Positions 39,908-49,457 of a DNA stretch of 64,000 bases are shown here, in pieces. Below the pieces are notes generated by a model that saw nothing but the letters and a program-made list of their open reading frames with translations, did not search any database and was not told where the DNA came from. A program made the position numbers and the translations under genes. The DNA is from Ahniella sp. (GTDB lineage: Bacteria; Pseudomonadota; Gammaproteobacteria; Xanthomonadales; Ahniellaceae), in the NCBI GenBank assembly GCA_016712105.1, contig JADJRU010000051.1, forward strand, positions 248,001 to 312,000. Reading direction: 5' to 3'. Numbering within the stretch: position 1 is the stretch's first letter; each line of letters starts with the position of its first letter.

Positions 39908-40079
39908 CGACGTCCCCCCGATTTTGAGTAGCAGGCCGATTTGGAGTCCAATTCCCCATACGACGGAAGTTGGAAGGGAAGAAGCGCTTTTCGGCGGACC
40001 TGGCAGAAGATGGCGATATCGTGTTGGTGGGAAAGTGACTGTCCGCGATGATCTGCGCGAGATGATCGCGATGATGTTT
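39908..40079. other. Spacer, no gene seen
   Basis: These 170 bp between the island and the tandem array hold no convincing open frame with family resemblance. They may be insertion-sequence debris. Confidence 0.4.
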
Positions 40080-41098
40080 GGTCACTTTTCACTCATCGCG
40101 GCAAGCTGGTGGATTCCCGCTTTCGCGGGAATGACGGTGATGGGCATGGCGTAGTCAAGCGTGATGGGCGCCTTTTGGGGCCCGTTTTCCCGGTCTTGGG
40201 TCACGTTCCACTCGCCGCGGCGAGCTGGTGGATTCCCGCTTTCGCGGGAATGACGGTGATGAGCATGGCGATGTCAAGCTTGATGGGCGCTGTTGCCGAG
40301 ACCGGGTTTTTCCCGGTCTTGGGTCACTTTTCCACTCGCCGCAGCGGGCTGGTGGATTCCGCTTTCGCGGGAATGACGTTATGGGTATGGCGATGGTCCA
40401 ACTTGATGGGCGCTGTTGCCGAGACCGGGTTTTTCCCGGTCTTGGGTCACTTCCACTCGCCGCAGCGGGCTGGTGGATTCCCTTTCGCCGGAATGAAGCG
40501 GTTACGGGTATGGCGATAGTCCAACTTGATGGGCGCTGTTGCCGATGACCGGGTTTTTCCCGGTCACGGGTCACTTTCCACTCGCCGCAGCGGGCTGGTG
40601 GATTCCCGCTTTCGCGGGAATGACGGTGATGGAGCATGGCGGTGGTCAAACGTGACTGGCGCTGCTTCTGGGGTTGGGCTTTTTCCCGGTCACGGGTCAC
40701 TTTCCACTCGCCGCGGCGAGCTGGTGGATTCCCGCTTTCGCGGGAATGACGGTGATGGGTATGGCGATAGTCCAACTTGATGGGCGCTGTTGCCGAGACC
40801 GGGTTTTTTCCCGGTCTTGGGTCACTTTCCACTCGCCGCAGCGGGCTGGTGGATTCCCGCTTTCGCGGGAATGACGGTTATGGGGTATGGCGATAGTCCA
40901 ACGTGATGGGCGCTGTTGCCGGGGGCGCGTTTTTTCCCGGTCACGGGTCACTTTCCACTCGCCGCAGCGGGCTGGTGGATTCCCGCTTTCGCGGGAATGA
41001 CGGTGATAGGTATGGCGATAGTCCAACGTGATGGGCGCTGTTGCCGAGACCGGGTTTTTTCCCGGTCTTGGGTCACTTTCCACTCGTCGCGGAAGGCC
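40080..41098. repeat. Tandem array of eight units of about 120-126 bp, each with a palindromic REP-like element
   Basis: Each unit carries ATTCCCGCTTTCGCGGGAAT or a slightly mutated form, at 40113, 40232, 40356, 40477, 40602, 40728, 40853 and 40979. The units share flanks (CCACTCGCCGCAGCGGGCTGGTGG before; CAACTTGATGGGCGCTGTTGCC and TTTTTCCCGGTC after). The spacing is 119-126 bp. The palindrome is the same as a dispersed proteobacterial intergenic repeat of the Neisseria dRS3 type (ATTCCC-N8-GGGAAT). All open frames in the array are by-products of the repetition. Confidence 0.93.
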
Positions 41099-41161
41099 AG
41101 ACCGGATCGTCAAAGTCGGGTTGGCGCCGGTTTCTGCCGCACCGCGGAAAGACTTTCAGAA

Positions 41162-41258
41162 TTTGTAACGCTATAAGGCGTATCGCCTTGCGGAAGTGTT
41201 CCGACGGGGCACAGGCCCCAATCCATCCGGCCTGCATACAAGCTGTCAGCGTTACAAA
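41162..41258 (+). promoter_or_regulatory. 97-nt multi-branched structured element upstream of the protease gene
   Basis: A perfect 11-bp inverted repeat (TTTGTAACGCT 41162-41172; AGCGTTACAAA 41248-41258) encloses three consecutive perfect hairpins: GGCG-TAT-CGCC (41177-41187), CGGAA-GTG-TTCCG (41191-41203) and GGGGC-ACAG-GCCCC (41206-41219). A 28-nt unpaired strand follows. As RNA this would be a closed three-hairpin junction ending 53 nt before the protease ATG. No known riboswitch or attC site fits. It may be a leader element, a small RNA or a DNA recombination site. Confidence 0.45.
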
Positions 41259-41311
41259 GGGCGCCCTGCATGCAGTGGCGAAACAAAATGTTCTGGAGGA
41301 GAACGCGGTAC

Positions 41312-43591
41312 ATGAATCTGAAGACTGCTCGTTCCATGCTTGTCCCGGCCATCACGCTGGCCCTGCTTTCCACTCAGGTCTGGTCGGCACCCCGTGTCGG
41401 TCAGCAGCCTGCGCTGCACGAGCAACAACAGATCGGTGACTCGATCATGTTGCCCACACCGAACCTTGCCCAGGCGAAGTTCGAGGACAGCAAAGCGGTT
41501 GGCGGCCCTTATCGTTACGGCGTGCAGGTGGCGGTCAGCACGAACATGAAGAGCGGTCGTTGGACGCGACTCGACGACGGGCGCATGCGCTGGTCGATGT
41601 CGGTGATTGCACCGGAAGCCACTTCCCTCGATTTTCATTTCAGCAAGCTCGCGCTGCCGAAAGGTTCGCTGCTGCGAATCGTCGGCGAAGGTGATGGCAA
41701 TGAACGCAAGATCCAGGCCGACGAAGTGCGTGGTGGCGAATTCTGGACACCGTATGTGTTGGGCGAAAAGGCTCGCATTGAAATCGATGTCGACGCGCGT
41801 CTTGCCGGTCGCGTCGTAGCCGAACTCGCAAGCGCCACACATGGTTATCGCGGCCTGTTCGAGCGCACGCAGGAAAAATCCGGTTCGTGCAACGTCGACA
41901 CGATTTGCCCGGCGGGCGATACCTGGCGTGACCAGATCGACTCGGTCGGCCACTACACATTCAGCTCGGGTGGTAGCTCGTATGTCTGTACCGGCACGCT
42001 GATCGGCAACACCACGCGTGACACCACGCCGTACTTCCTGACCGCGAACCATTGCGTCAGCACAGCCACGGTTGCTGGCACGATTGTCGTTTACTGGAAC
42101 TACCAGAGTTCGACCTGCCGCACGCCTGGTTCTGCATCGAGCGGCACATCGCTGTCGAAGTCGATCGCCACGCACTCGCAATCGGGCACCACTCTGGTTT
42201 CCACGAATGCCGCCAGCGACTTTGCCCTGTTGCGCCTGAACAGCAATGTGCCTTCCGGCGCAAACCCTTACTGGTCCGGTTGGGATGCCACCGGCACGGC
42301 CCCGACTTCGGCCGTGGGTATCCACCATCCTGCGGGCCACGAAAAGCGCATCGCCGTCGAGAACAACGCGTTGACCGTGTCGGGTTACAGTGGTGCCGCG
42401 GGCACGTCGCACTGGCGCGTCAACGATTGGGATGCGGGCACGACCGAAGGTGGATCGTCGGGTTCGGGTCTTTGGAATCAGAACAAGCGACTGGTGGGTC
42501 AACTACATGGTGGTTCCGCCGCATGCGGCAATGACCTGTCCGACTACTACGGCCGCCTGTCCGTGTCCTGGGCCGGTGGTGGCAGCAATGCCACTCGCTT
42601 GTCGAACTGGTTGAGCCCGAGCGGTGTGACCACGCTTGACGGTTATCGCGGCGGCACGACTGGCAACGTCGCCCCGACCGCCAACTACACGTTCACGACC
42701 AGCGGCCTCACCGCTACGTTCACCGATAGCTCCAGCGACAGTGACGGCACGATTGCGTCGCGTTCCTGGAACTTCGGTGACGGCACGACGAGCACGGCGA
42801 CGAGCCCGAGCAAGACCTACACGACGGGGGGTACCTACAACGTCGCACTGACGGTGACCGACAACGGTGGCCTGACGAACACCCGCACGCAGTCGGTGAC
42901 GGTGACCGCCAGTGGCGGTGGTGGCACGACGCTGACGAACGGTGTGGCGGCGACGAACCTGGGTGCAGCGACTGGTGCGTCGCTGAACTACACGATGGTC
43001 GTTCCGGCCGGTGCCAGCAATCTGCGGTTTGCAACCACGGGTGGAACAGGTGACCTCGACATGTACGTGAAGTTCGGCAGCGCGCCGACCGATACCGTGT
43101 ATGACTGTCGCCCGTACGCTTCCGGCAATGCCGAAACCTGCAACATCGCCACGGCGCAGGCCGGCACGTACTACGTGCGCCTGAAGGCCTACTCGACATT
43201 TGCCGGCGTCAGCCTCACCGGCAGCTACACCACGGGTGGCGCAGGTGGTGCACAGACCTACTCGAACGGCACCGACGTGACCATCGGCGACAACACCACG
43301 GTCAACAGCCCGATCGCGGTGTCCGGTCGTTCCGGCAATGCGCCGAGCAACGCCTCGGTCACGGTCGCGATCGTGCACACCTATCAGGGTGACCTGAAGG
43401 TGGACCTCGTTGCGCCCGACGGCACGCTGTACAACATCCACAACCGGACCGGCGGCGGCACCGACAACATCAACAAGACGGTCACGTTGAATCTGTCGAC
43501 CGAAGCGCTGAACGGCACCTGGAACCTGCGGGTCAACGATAATGCCAGTGGCGACACGGGTTACATCAACTCGTGGTCGGTCACGTTCTGA
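41312..43591 (+). CDS. Secreted trypsin-like (lysyl endopeptidase-type) serine protease with PKD, PPC and P domains
   Basis: The 759-residue protein has a signal peptide (LVPAITLALLSTQVWSA), a propeptide to about residue 190, and an S1-type protease domain related to lysyl endopeptidase. The triad is His247 (FLTANHCVS), Asp303 (NAASDFALLRL) and Ser383 (EGGSSGSGLW), with several paired cysteines. C-terminal modules are a PKD domain (about 453-533, SWNFGDGTTST), a pre-peptidase C-terminal domain (about 540-640, GDLDMYVKFGSAPT) and a proprotein-convertase P domain (about 650-759, HTYQGDLKVDLVAPDGT). It is probably exported by the type II system. GGAGGAG lies ten bases before the ATG. Confidence 0.92.
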   Translation: MNLKTARSMLVPAITLALLSTQVWSAPRVGQQPALHEQQQIGDSIMLPTPNLAQAKFEDSKAVGGPYRYGVQVAVSTNMKSGRWTRLDDGRMRWSMSVIAPEATSLDFHFSKLALPKGSLLRIVGEGDGNERKIQADEVRGGEFWTPYVLGEKARIEIDVDARLAGRVVAELASATHGYRGLFERTQEKSGSCNVDTICPAGDTWRDQIDSVGHYTFSSGGSSYVCTGTLIGNTTRDTTPYFLTANHCVSTATVAGTIVVYWNYQSSTCRTPGSASSGTSLSKSIATHSQSGTTLVSTNAASDFALLRLNSNVPSGANPYWSGWDATGTAPTSAVGIHHPAGHEKRIAVENNALTVSGYSGAAGTSHWRVNDWDAGTTEGGSSGSGLWNQNKRLVGQLHGGSAACGNDLSDYYGRLSVSWAGGGSNATRLSNWLSPSGVTTLDGYRGGTTGNVAPTANYTFTTSGLTATFTDSSSDSDGTIASRSWNFGDGTTSTATSPSKTYTTGGTYNVALTVTDNGGLTNTRTQSVTVTASGGGGTTLTNGVAATNLGAATGASLNYTMVVPAGASNLRFATTGGTGDLDMYVKFGSAPTDTVYDCRPYASGNAETCNIATAQAGTYYVRLKAYSTFAGVSLTGSYTTGGAGGAQTYSNGTDVTIGDNTTVNSPIAVSGRSGNAPSNASVTVAIVHTYQGDLKVDLVAPDGTLYNIHNRTGGGTDNINKTVTLNLSTEALNGTWNLRVNDNASGDTGYINSWSVTF

Positions 43592-43618
43592 TCGTCTGAG
43601 TCTCTGATGACAGACCGG

Positions 43619-43646
43619 AGCCCGGCCTTGTGCCGGGCTTTTTTTC
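43619..43646 (+). terminator. Rho-independent terminator of the protease gene
   Basis: AGCCCGGC pairs with GCCGGGCT around the loop CTTGT, and a run of seven T follows. Confidence 0.93.
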
Positions 43647-43698
43647 TTGTGGGCTGCGTTCACCCAATCATTCACGGCGAATCGGGCAGAATGGACAA

Positions 43699-45273
43699 AT
43701 GAGCCAAGCCCCTTTCCGTTTTGAGCATCCCTTCCTCGATCTGCCGGTCGACCCGGTGACGTCGTCGCATACCCGCCAAGTGACCGGAGCCTTGTCGTCG
43801 CAGGTCTTGCCGACGCCGGTCGCGGCGCCACGTTTACTGGCGCAAGCGTTCGAGGTTGCAGCCTTGCTGGGTTTCGAGGACAGCCTCGTGCACTCCGATG
43901 AGTTCCTGCAGGCATTTGCCGGCAATCGTCTGTGGCCGCAGATGCAGGCGTTGGCCAGCAATTACGGCGGCCATCAGTTCGGCCATTGGGCAGGACAGTT
44001 GGGGGATGGGCGTGCAATTCATCTCGGCGCGCTGGTGGGCTCCGACGGTCGTCACTTTGAACTGCAGTTGAAAGGCGCCGGACCGACTCCGTATTCGCGC
44101 GGCTCCGATGGCCGAGCCGTGCTTCGGTCTTCGCTTCGCGAGTTCCTGTGCAGTGAGGCCATGGCACATCTGGGCATTCCGACGACTCGTGCGTTATGCC
44201 TGATCGGTACTGGCGAACCGGTCATCCGCGACATGCTCTACGACGGGCATCCGGAAGCGGAACCTGGTGCGATCGTGTGCCGGGTCGCTTCGTCGTTCCT
44301 GCGGTTCGGCCATTTTGAGTTGCCGGCAAGACGAGGTGATGTGGTGTTGTTGCAGCAATTGGTCGACGCTGCGATCACCCGGGAATTTCAGCATGTCCTG
44401 ACGCTTCCGGAAGCGGAACGGATTCCGGCCTGGTTCACCGAAGTGGCCGAACGGACGGCCGAGATGGTGGCTCATTGGATGCGCGTGGGCTTCGTGCATG
44501 GCGTCATGAACACCGACAACATGTCGATCCTCGGGCTCACGATCGACTACGGTCCCTACGGTTGGCTCGAAGAGGTGGATCCAAGCTGGACACCCAACAC
44601 CACGGACGCGATGGGTCGTCGATACTGTTACGGCCGCCAACCTGAGATTGCCCACTGGAACCTGTATTGCCTTGCGCAAGCGCTGGCTCAACTGATGGAC
44701 GATCCAGAGCCATTGCAGGCAGGACTTCGACGATATGCCGAAGTATTCACTGCCCGGCACCGCGAATTCAGCCTCGGCAAACTGGGGTTGCCATCGGCCG
44801 AGAACCGCGATGACTGGTTGTCGGAGCTGTTTGGGCTCTTGCGTGCGTCGGCCATCGACTTCACGCGCTTCTTCCGGAGTCTGGGTGAGCTTGATATCGA
44901 TCGCGCCGGGACCGACGAGGGCTATTGGATCGGCTTCCTGACACCCAACTCGTACGAGCCGGATACCGTGCCGGCAACCTGGTCAGGCTGGCAGCCTTGG
45001 CTGCAGCGCTACGCGCTGCTGCGCCGGGCCGAAGACCCAGAAGTGGTGCGGTCCCGACTCGTTCGGCACAACCCGAAGTTCGTGTTCCGCAACTATCTGG
45101 CGCAGCAGGCGATCGATGCGGCGGCGGCTGGAGACCTGTCCGTGCTCGAACGCCTGCACGAGGTGTTGCGCCGACCCTATGACGACCAGCCGGATGCTGA
45201 GGCGTTCGCCGCCATGCGGCCGGACTGGGCGCGGCGCAAACCCGGCTGTTCCATGCTGTCGTGCAGTTCCTGA
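43699..45273 (+). CDS. selO: Protein adenylyltransferase SelO (YdiU/UPF0061)
   Basis: SelO is a pseudokinase-fold enzyme that transfers AMP to protein Ser/Thr/Tyr residues. The 524-residue product has NYGGHQFGHWAGQLGDGRA, the inverted-nucleotide pocket ELQLKGAGPTPYSRGSDGRAV (split here by position only), VHGVMNTDNMSILG with the catalytic Asp, and the conserved C-terminal end GCSMLSCSS in place of the selenocysteine motif of eukaryotic SelO. Length is normal. The ATG at 43699 gives FRFEHPFLDLP at the N-terminus. It follows a terminator and is transcribed separately. Confidence 0.95.
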   Translation: MSQAPFRFEHPFLDLPVDPVTSSHTRQVTGALSSQVLPTPVAAPRLLAQAFEVAALLGFEDSLVHSDEFLQAFAGNRLWPQMQALASNYGGHQFGHWAGQLGDGRAIHLGALVGSDGRHFELQLKGAGPTPYSRGSDGRAVLRSSLREFLCSEAMAHLGIPTTRALCLIGTGEPVIRDMLYDGHPEAEPGAIVCRVASSFLRFGHFELPARRGDVVLLQQLVDAAITREFQHVLTLPEAERIPAWFTEVAERTAEMVAHWMRVGFVHGVMNTDNMSILGLTIDYGPYGWLEEVDPSWTPNTTDAMGRRYCYGRQPEIAHWNLYCLAQALAQLMDDPEPLQAGLRRYAEVFTARHREFSLGKLGLPSAENRDDWLSELFGLLRASAIDFTRFFRSLGELDIDRAGTDEGYWIGFLTPNSYEPDTVPATWSGWQPWLQRYALLRRAEDPEVVRSRLVRHNPKFVFRNYLAQQAIDAAAAGDLSVLERLHEVLRRPYDDQPDAEAFAAMRPDWARRKPGCSMLSCSS

Positions 45274-45333
45274 TTGCTCACCAAACGTGACTTGCATTCC
45301 GAACGCGCTCAGGCGAACGTTGTCGTCAGCTGA

Positions 45334-48207
45334 ATGGAGCGGTCAGGGGTGAGGCAGTTTCTGGATCGGTTGATGTGGCTGTTGATGGTTGCCCTGCTGT
45401 GCGGTTTTTCGACTGCGCACGGGTTCGTACCGCCGCGTCCGGCCAGTGAACGCATCACGCTGCCGTTTCAGGAACAAACCATGTCGATGGCGTTTGCGCC
45501 GTCCGGGGAGTTGTACGTCGGCACCGGCGTGAACCTGCATCGATTCGACGGAACCCGTTGGCAGGGCCTCGGCCTCGAGTCAGCCGCGCCGATCCGAAGC
45601 CTGCATGTGGATCGGAACGGGAGAATCTGGATCGGTGGCTACGATCGCTTCGGTTATCTGGAACGTCTGGCGAATGGCGAAGACCGGTTTGTCGATGTCA
45701 GTGAACAGTTTCGTGACGCGCATGAGCACGAACGAATCGCCGACATCTGGGAGTTTGCCGAGACTGGTGACGCGATTTATCTGCGGGCATTGAAGCACCT
45801 GTTTGCGGTTGACCACTCTGGCCGTCGCATCGGGGCGTGGACCCATCCCGGACGTTTGGGTGAGCCGGCCATCGTCGGTGGCGAGCTGTGGGCGCAGTTT
45901 CGGGGCGCTGGCGGCGGATTCCGGCGACTGTTGCCGAATGGCGGCAGCGAGCCCGTACCCGGTACCGAAACATTCGCCGATCCCTTGATCCTCAACGTCA
46001 TCGAATTTGCGCCGGATCGACTTCTGATCTTCACCAACGATGGCAGACTCCGATGGTTCAACCCGCTGACCGGGACCATCGACGTCATTGGGGATCAGCC
46101 GGCGTTCCGGCATATCCATAGAGTCCTGCGGACAGGGCCTGAGGAACTGGTTGGTGCGGGGGACGATGGTGTTCTGAGGGCAATCGATCTTCGCGCTCAA
46201 CTCGTCACCGAACTGGATATCGGTCACGGCTATCAGCCCAGTGTGCAGAGCTTGCCTGACAATCGGATTGCGGTGTTGGACGACGCCTCGGTCCATCGCC
46301 TGAGCTGGCCCGTGCCATGGAGGATCATCGATGCGCGTAATGGTCTCAAGGGCAACCCGCGTCGCCATGCCCAGATCGGTGATCGCCTGTATGCACTGGG
46401 TTCATCGGGTGCCCAATCGGCCGCCTACCAGACGGATGGCATCACGAGCGATTTCCGCGATGAGGATTGGACCGTCGGTGAGGCCTGGGACCTGGTCGGA
46501 CAACCCGAAGAGATGTTGCTCGCCGAAACGTTCACCGTATCGCGCATCGCCGGCGGAAAGACCGAAGCGATCACTGCGGACGATCTTTATCCTCGACGGT
46601 TCATGCCGATGCTGGCCGACGATGGTTATTGGCTCGGGACAGAACACGGGGTCGCTCGCCTGTTGCGGCGAGACGGCAAGTGGCAACTGGCCGGGCGAAG
46701 CGACAATGCCGGCGTCGTGGTGCATTCGCTTGCCGAATGTGGAGACACCCTGTTCGCGGGCAGCGAGACATGGGGTGCGTATCGGGTCGAACTCAAGGTC
46801 GGCAGTCCGACTGATCTGAAGCCTTTGCAGTCGGCGCTGGGGATTCCCGCCCACAAGGATGCAGAAGTTTTCCGGTTCGAGGGTCGCTGTTACGTTTCCA
46901 TCCCGGGACAGATTCTGGAATGGGATGGCCAAGCCTTTCATCCGGAACGTTCGCTCGAACTGACGGACAAGTTGGCATCCGATGAGCTGGTGCGGGTAAC
47001 GAAGGCGCCGGATGGTGTGTGGTGGGCGCTGGCCAATGGCCAGATCCTGTTCCGCTCGCCAGGGCAGGCTTGGGAAGTGCTTTTTCTTCACGGCCAATCC
47101 GGAATCCACTATCAGGACGCCACGATCTTGCCGGATGGCCGCCTGTTGCTCAGTCAGGGCAGTGAACTATGGCAATTGGTCGTGGCGCCGCAGGCCATGC
47201 CGAAGCGGGAACCCACGCCGTTGCGTGCGACCCGTTTGAGGTTGTTGGGCGGTGCTGAAGCCGGCAATCTGCCCTTGGATGGCAGTGCGCGGATCCTTTC
47301 CGGAACCGAAGGGATCCAGATCGAATTCACCGACGGCGTGCTGTTTGCCGACGATGTGGCGGAATACGCGTTCAGGCTGGACGGGCTTGATGCTCCCTGG
47401 TCGCCGTATTCCAGTTTGCCGGCAACTCAACTGAGTGCGCTGCCTCCCGGTCAATATCGGCTCGATCTGCGTGTTCGCCGGCGCGGGGTCGAGCGAACCC
47501 AGACCAACGCACTCCAGTTTGTCGTGGCGCCCCGATGGTACGAGGGGAATGGCACCCGGATGGCGGTGCTGACGGCAGGCATTGGTTTGCTGTGGGCCTT
47601 GATTGCGCTCTGGTACCGCGGCCATGTCCGGCGGCTCACCGAATCGAATCGGCGCCTCGATGAACTGGTGAATGAACGCACAGCCAAATGGCAGCAGGCC
47701 AATCTCGAACTCAAGCAACAGGCCGATCGCGACGGCTTGACCGGCGTCGCCAACCGGCGTGTGTTCGACCGCGAACTCGATGAGCGCATGCGATTGGCCT
47801 TGCGTGACGGCGCACCGTTTGCGCTGTTGATGATCGATGTCGATCACTTCAAGCGCTTCAATGATGAATTCGGCCACCTGCGTGGGGACGAAGTGCTGAA
47901 GCAGGTCGCAACGCTGATGGCGGATGCACTGCGTGGCGAAGGGCTGCTGGCGCGTTACGGCGGCGAAGAGTTCGCCGTGTTGTTGTACGACGAATGTGCG
48001 TCGGCTCGTGCGACCGGCGAGCGACTGCGGCTGGCCGTTGAGACTGGCGCCGGTGGCATTACCGCCAGTATCGGGCTCGCCTGTTTCGATCGTCGACTGC
48101 ATCAGCGGGCGGACCAGATCATCGACGCTGCCGACAACGCGCTGTATGAGGCCAAGGATCAAGGCCGAAACCGCCTGATCGTTTCTGAGATGCCCTGGGT
48201 GCCGTAG
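45334..48207 (+). CDS. Two-component-type beta-propeller sensor with Y_Y_Y and GGDEF diguanylate cyclase domains
   Basis: The 957-residue protein has a signal/anchor (WLLMVALLCGFSTAHG) and a large periplasmic propeller of 'SLHVDRNGRIWIGG' type blades. A Y_Y_Y domain (AEYAFRLDGLDAPWSPYSS) precedes a membrane span near residue 745 and a short coiled coil. The C-terminal GGDEF domain makes c-di-GMP. It has RDGLTGVANRR, the metal site LLMIDVDHFKRFNDEFGH and the active-site motif RYGGEEF near residue 875. The inhibitory RxxD site is RGEG here, so product inhibition is probably lost. The start is ATG 45334; a GTG five codons later is possible. Confidence 0.9.
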   Translation: MERSGVRQFLDRLMWLLMVALLCGFSTAHGFVPPRPASERITLPFQEQTMSMAFAPSGELYVGTGVNLHRFDGTRWQGLGLESAAPIRSLHVDRNGRIWIGGYDRFGYLERLANGEDRFVDVSEQFRDAHEHERIADIWEFAETGDAIYLRALKHLFAVDHSGRRIGAWTHPGRLGEPAIVGGELWAQFRGAGGGFRRLLPNGGSEPVPGTETFADPLILNVIEFAPDRLLIFTNDGRLRWFNPLTGTIDVIGDQPAFRHIHRVLRTGPEELVGAGDDGVLRAIDLRAQLVTELDIGHGYQPSVQSLPDNRIAVLDDASVHRLSWPVPWRIIDARNGLKGNPRRHAQIGDRLYALGSSGAQSAAYQTDGITSDFRDEDWTVGEAWDLVGQPEEMLLAETFTVSRIAGGKTEAITADDLYPRRFMPMLADDGYWLGTEHGVARLLRRDGKWQLAGRSDNAGVVVHSLAECGDTLFAGSETWGAYRVELKVGSPTDLKPLQSALGIPAHKDAEVFRFEGRCYVSIPGQILEWDGQAFHPERSLELTDKLASDELVRVTKAPDGVWWALANGQILFRSPGQAWEVLFLHGQSGIHYQDATILPDGRLLLSQGSELWQLVVAPQAMPKREPTPLRATRLRLLGGAEAGNLPLDGSARILSGTEGIQIEFTDGVLFADDVAEYAFRLDGLDAPWSPYSSLPATQLSALPPGQYRLDLRVRRRGVERTQTNALQFVVAPRWYEGNGTRMAVLTAGIGLLWALIALWYRGHVRRLTESNRRLDELVNERTAKWQQANLELKQQADRDGLTGVANRRVFDRELDERMRLALRDGAPFALLMIDVDHFKRFNDEFGHLRGDEVLKQVATLMADALRGEGLLARYGGEEFAVLLYDECASARATGERLRLAVETGAGGITASIGLACFDRRLHQRADQIIDAADNALYEAKDQGRNRLIVSEMPWVP

Positions 48208-48255
48208 GAGCTTCAGGCGCGAAGCGTGGTCCCGCGACGCCTCAATCCCGAAAAT

Positions 48256-48327
48256 CGTCATTCCCGCGAAAGCGGGAAACCACGGGATTGCGGCGGCGAG
48301 TGGATTCCCGCTTTCGCGGGAATGACG
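48256..48327. repeat. Inverted pair of the REP-like element (REPIN-like)
   Basis: A perfect 23-bp inverted repeat (arms 48256-48278 and 48305-48327, starting CGTCATTCCCGCGAAAGC) encloses a 26-base loop. Each arm is itself the palindrome seen in the tandem array at 40.1-41.1 kb. It lies between the convergent cyclase and speE genes and may act as a bidirectional stop. The rest of the 278-bp gap shows nothing else. Confidence 0.88.
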
Positions 48328-48485
48328 GTAGGCGAACACCACCTGTGCCGTTGCAGGGAACGGCCATTTCCACAATCAACGATCACCTTTCAGGTCACGC
48401 AAACAAAACCCCGCCCTGATGATGGTCGGGGCAGGGTCGGGACACAGCAGCCTTCCTGCATCGCGCTGGCGCGACGCAGGGTGAT

Positions 48486-49340
48486 TCAGTCGCCGATGGC
48501 TTCAGCGACAAATCCGGGCGTAGCCAGCGCGGCCTTGTGCGTGTCGACGTTGTAGTAGCGGGTCGGGAACTGCTTGGTGGCTGCACGACGCTCGCGGAAT
48601 GTCGACAGATCCAGGTGTTTGCGCGCCATCGTGCAACTCCACCAGCCAGTCGGATAACACGGCTGCGGGAATGGCAGCGTCTTCAGGTGGCCGAAACCGG
48701 CGTTCTTCATGGCATTGCGCATGGCCTTGATCAGGTCAAGATGGACCAGCGGCGACTCGCTCTGCTGCACGAGAATGCCGCCCGGGCGCAGGGCGCGCAG
48801 GCAACTTTGGTAGAACGCTTCGTTGAACAGGCCTTCGGCCGGCCCGACCGGATCGGTGGAATCGACGATGACGATGTCGATCGACTCTGCCTCGAGATTG
48901 CGCATGTACGCAACACCGTCGTCGAACATCAATTGTGCGCGCGGATCGTTGTTCGACTCGCACAATTCCGGGAAATGGATTTCAGCGAGGCGGGTGACCC
49001 GCTCGTCGATGTCGCACTGGACGACACTTTCGACTTCGCGGTGCTTCAGCACTTCGCGCAGCGTGCCGCAGTCGCCACCACCGATGATCACCACACGCTT
49101 CGGGCTGGTATGCGTGAACAGCACCGGGTGGCTCATCATCTCGTGGTACAGGAAGTTGTCGCGAGTCGTCAGCATCACGCAGCCGTCGATCACCATCAAC
49201 TTGCCCCAGTCGGTGGTGTCGTAGATGGCGATTTTCTGGAACGGCGTCTGCTCTTCATGCAGCTTGCCGGTAATGCGGAACGAGATGGCCGAACCGGATA
49301 GCTCATGCGGTTCGGAAAACCAGTTTGCGTCCAAGCTCAT
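48486..49340 (-). CDS. speE: Spermidine synthase SpeE
   Basis: SpeE transfers an aminopropyl group from decarboxylated SAM to putrescine. The 284-residue protein has the motifs YDTTDWGKLMVIDG, YHEMMSHP, VVIIGGGDCGTLREVLKH, DIDERV and IVDSTDPVGPAEGLF, and ends in the usual PCYPTGWWSC region. The ATG at 49340 has GGAG six bases upstream; the frame is open four codons further. No decarboxylase gene is adjacent. Confidence 0.95.
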   Translation of the reverse strand: MSLDANWFSEPHELSGSAISFRITGKLHEEQTPFQKIAIYDTTDWGKLMVIDGCVMLTTRDNFLYHEMMSHPVLFTHTSPKRVVIIGGGDCGTLREVLKHREVESVVQCDIDERVTRLAEIHFPELCESNNDPRAQLMFDDGVAYMRNLEAESIDIVIVDSTDPVGPAEGLFNEAFYQSCLRALRPGGILVQQSESPLVHLDLIKAMRNAMKNAGFGHLKTLPFPQPCYPTGWWSCTMARKHLDLSTFRERRAATKQFPTRYYNVDTHKAALATPGFVAEAIGD

Positions 49341-49457
49341 GCCTGACTCCAATCGTAAAGGCCGACATTGTAGCGGCTCGACCGGATGTTTCGTCAGGCT
49401 CAGGCATCGGGTGATGGCCGTTCACGTTATGTGAACAGCCATCGATTCAGCCGTTTG

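Noticed and set aside
34563..40092. Two similar small reverse frames (34563-34751 and within 39634-40092) sharing MDCSNVIGPPLD
   Set aside because: Their likeness comes from the 210-bp direct repeat. There is no ribosome site or known family.
40080..41098. A CRISPR array
   Set aside because: Units are 119-126 bp, the whole unit is repeated rather than a short repeat with unique spacers, and there are no cas genes.
41162..41258. An integron attC site
   Set aside because: The outer ends contain AAC and GTT but do not fit RYYYAAC and GTTRRRY, and the interior has three hairpins instead of one imperfect stem.
42503..44167. A 554-codon reverse frame opposite the protease and selO genes
   Set aside because: It spans two clearly coding genes on the other strand, including a strong terminator, and shows only low-complexity R/A/T sequence.
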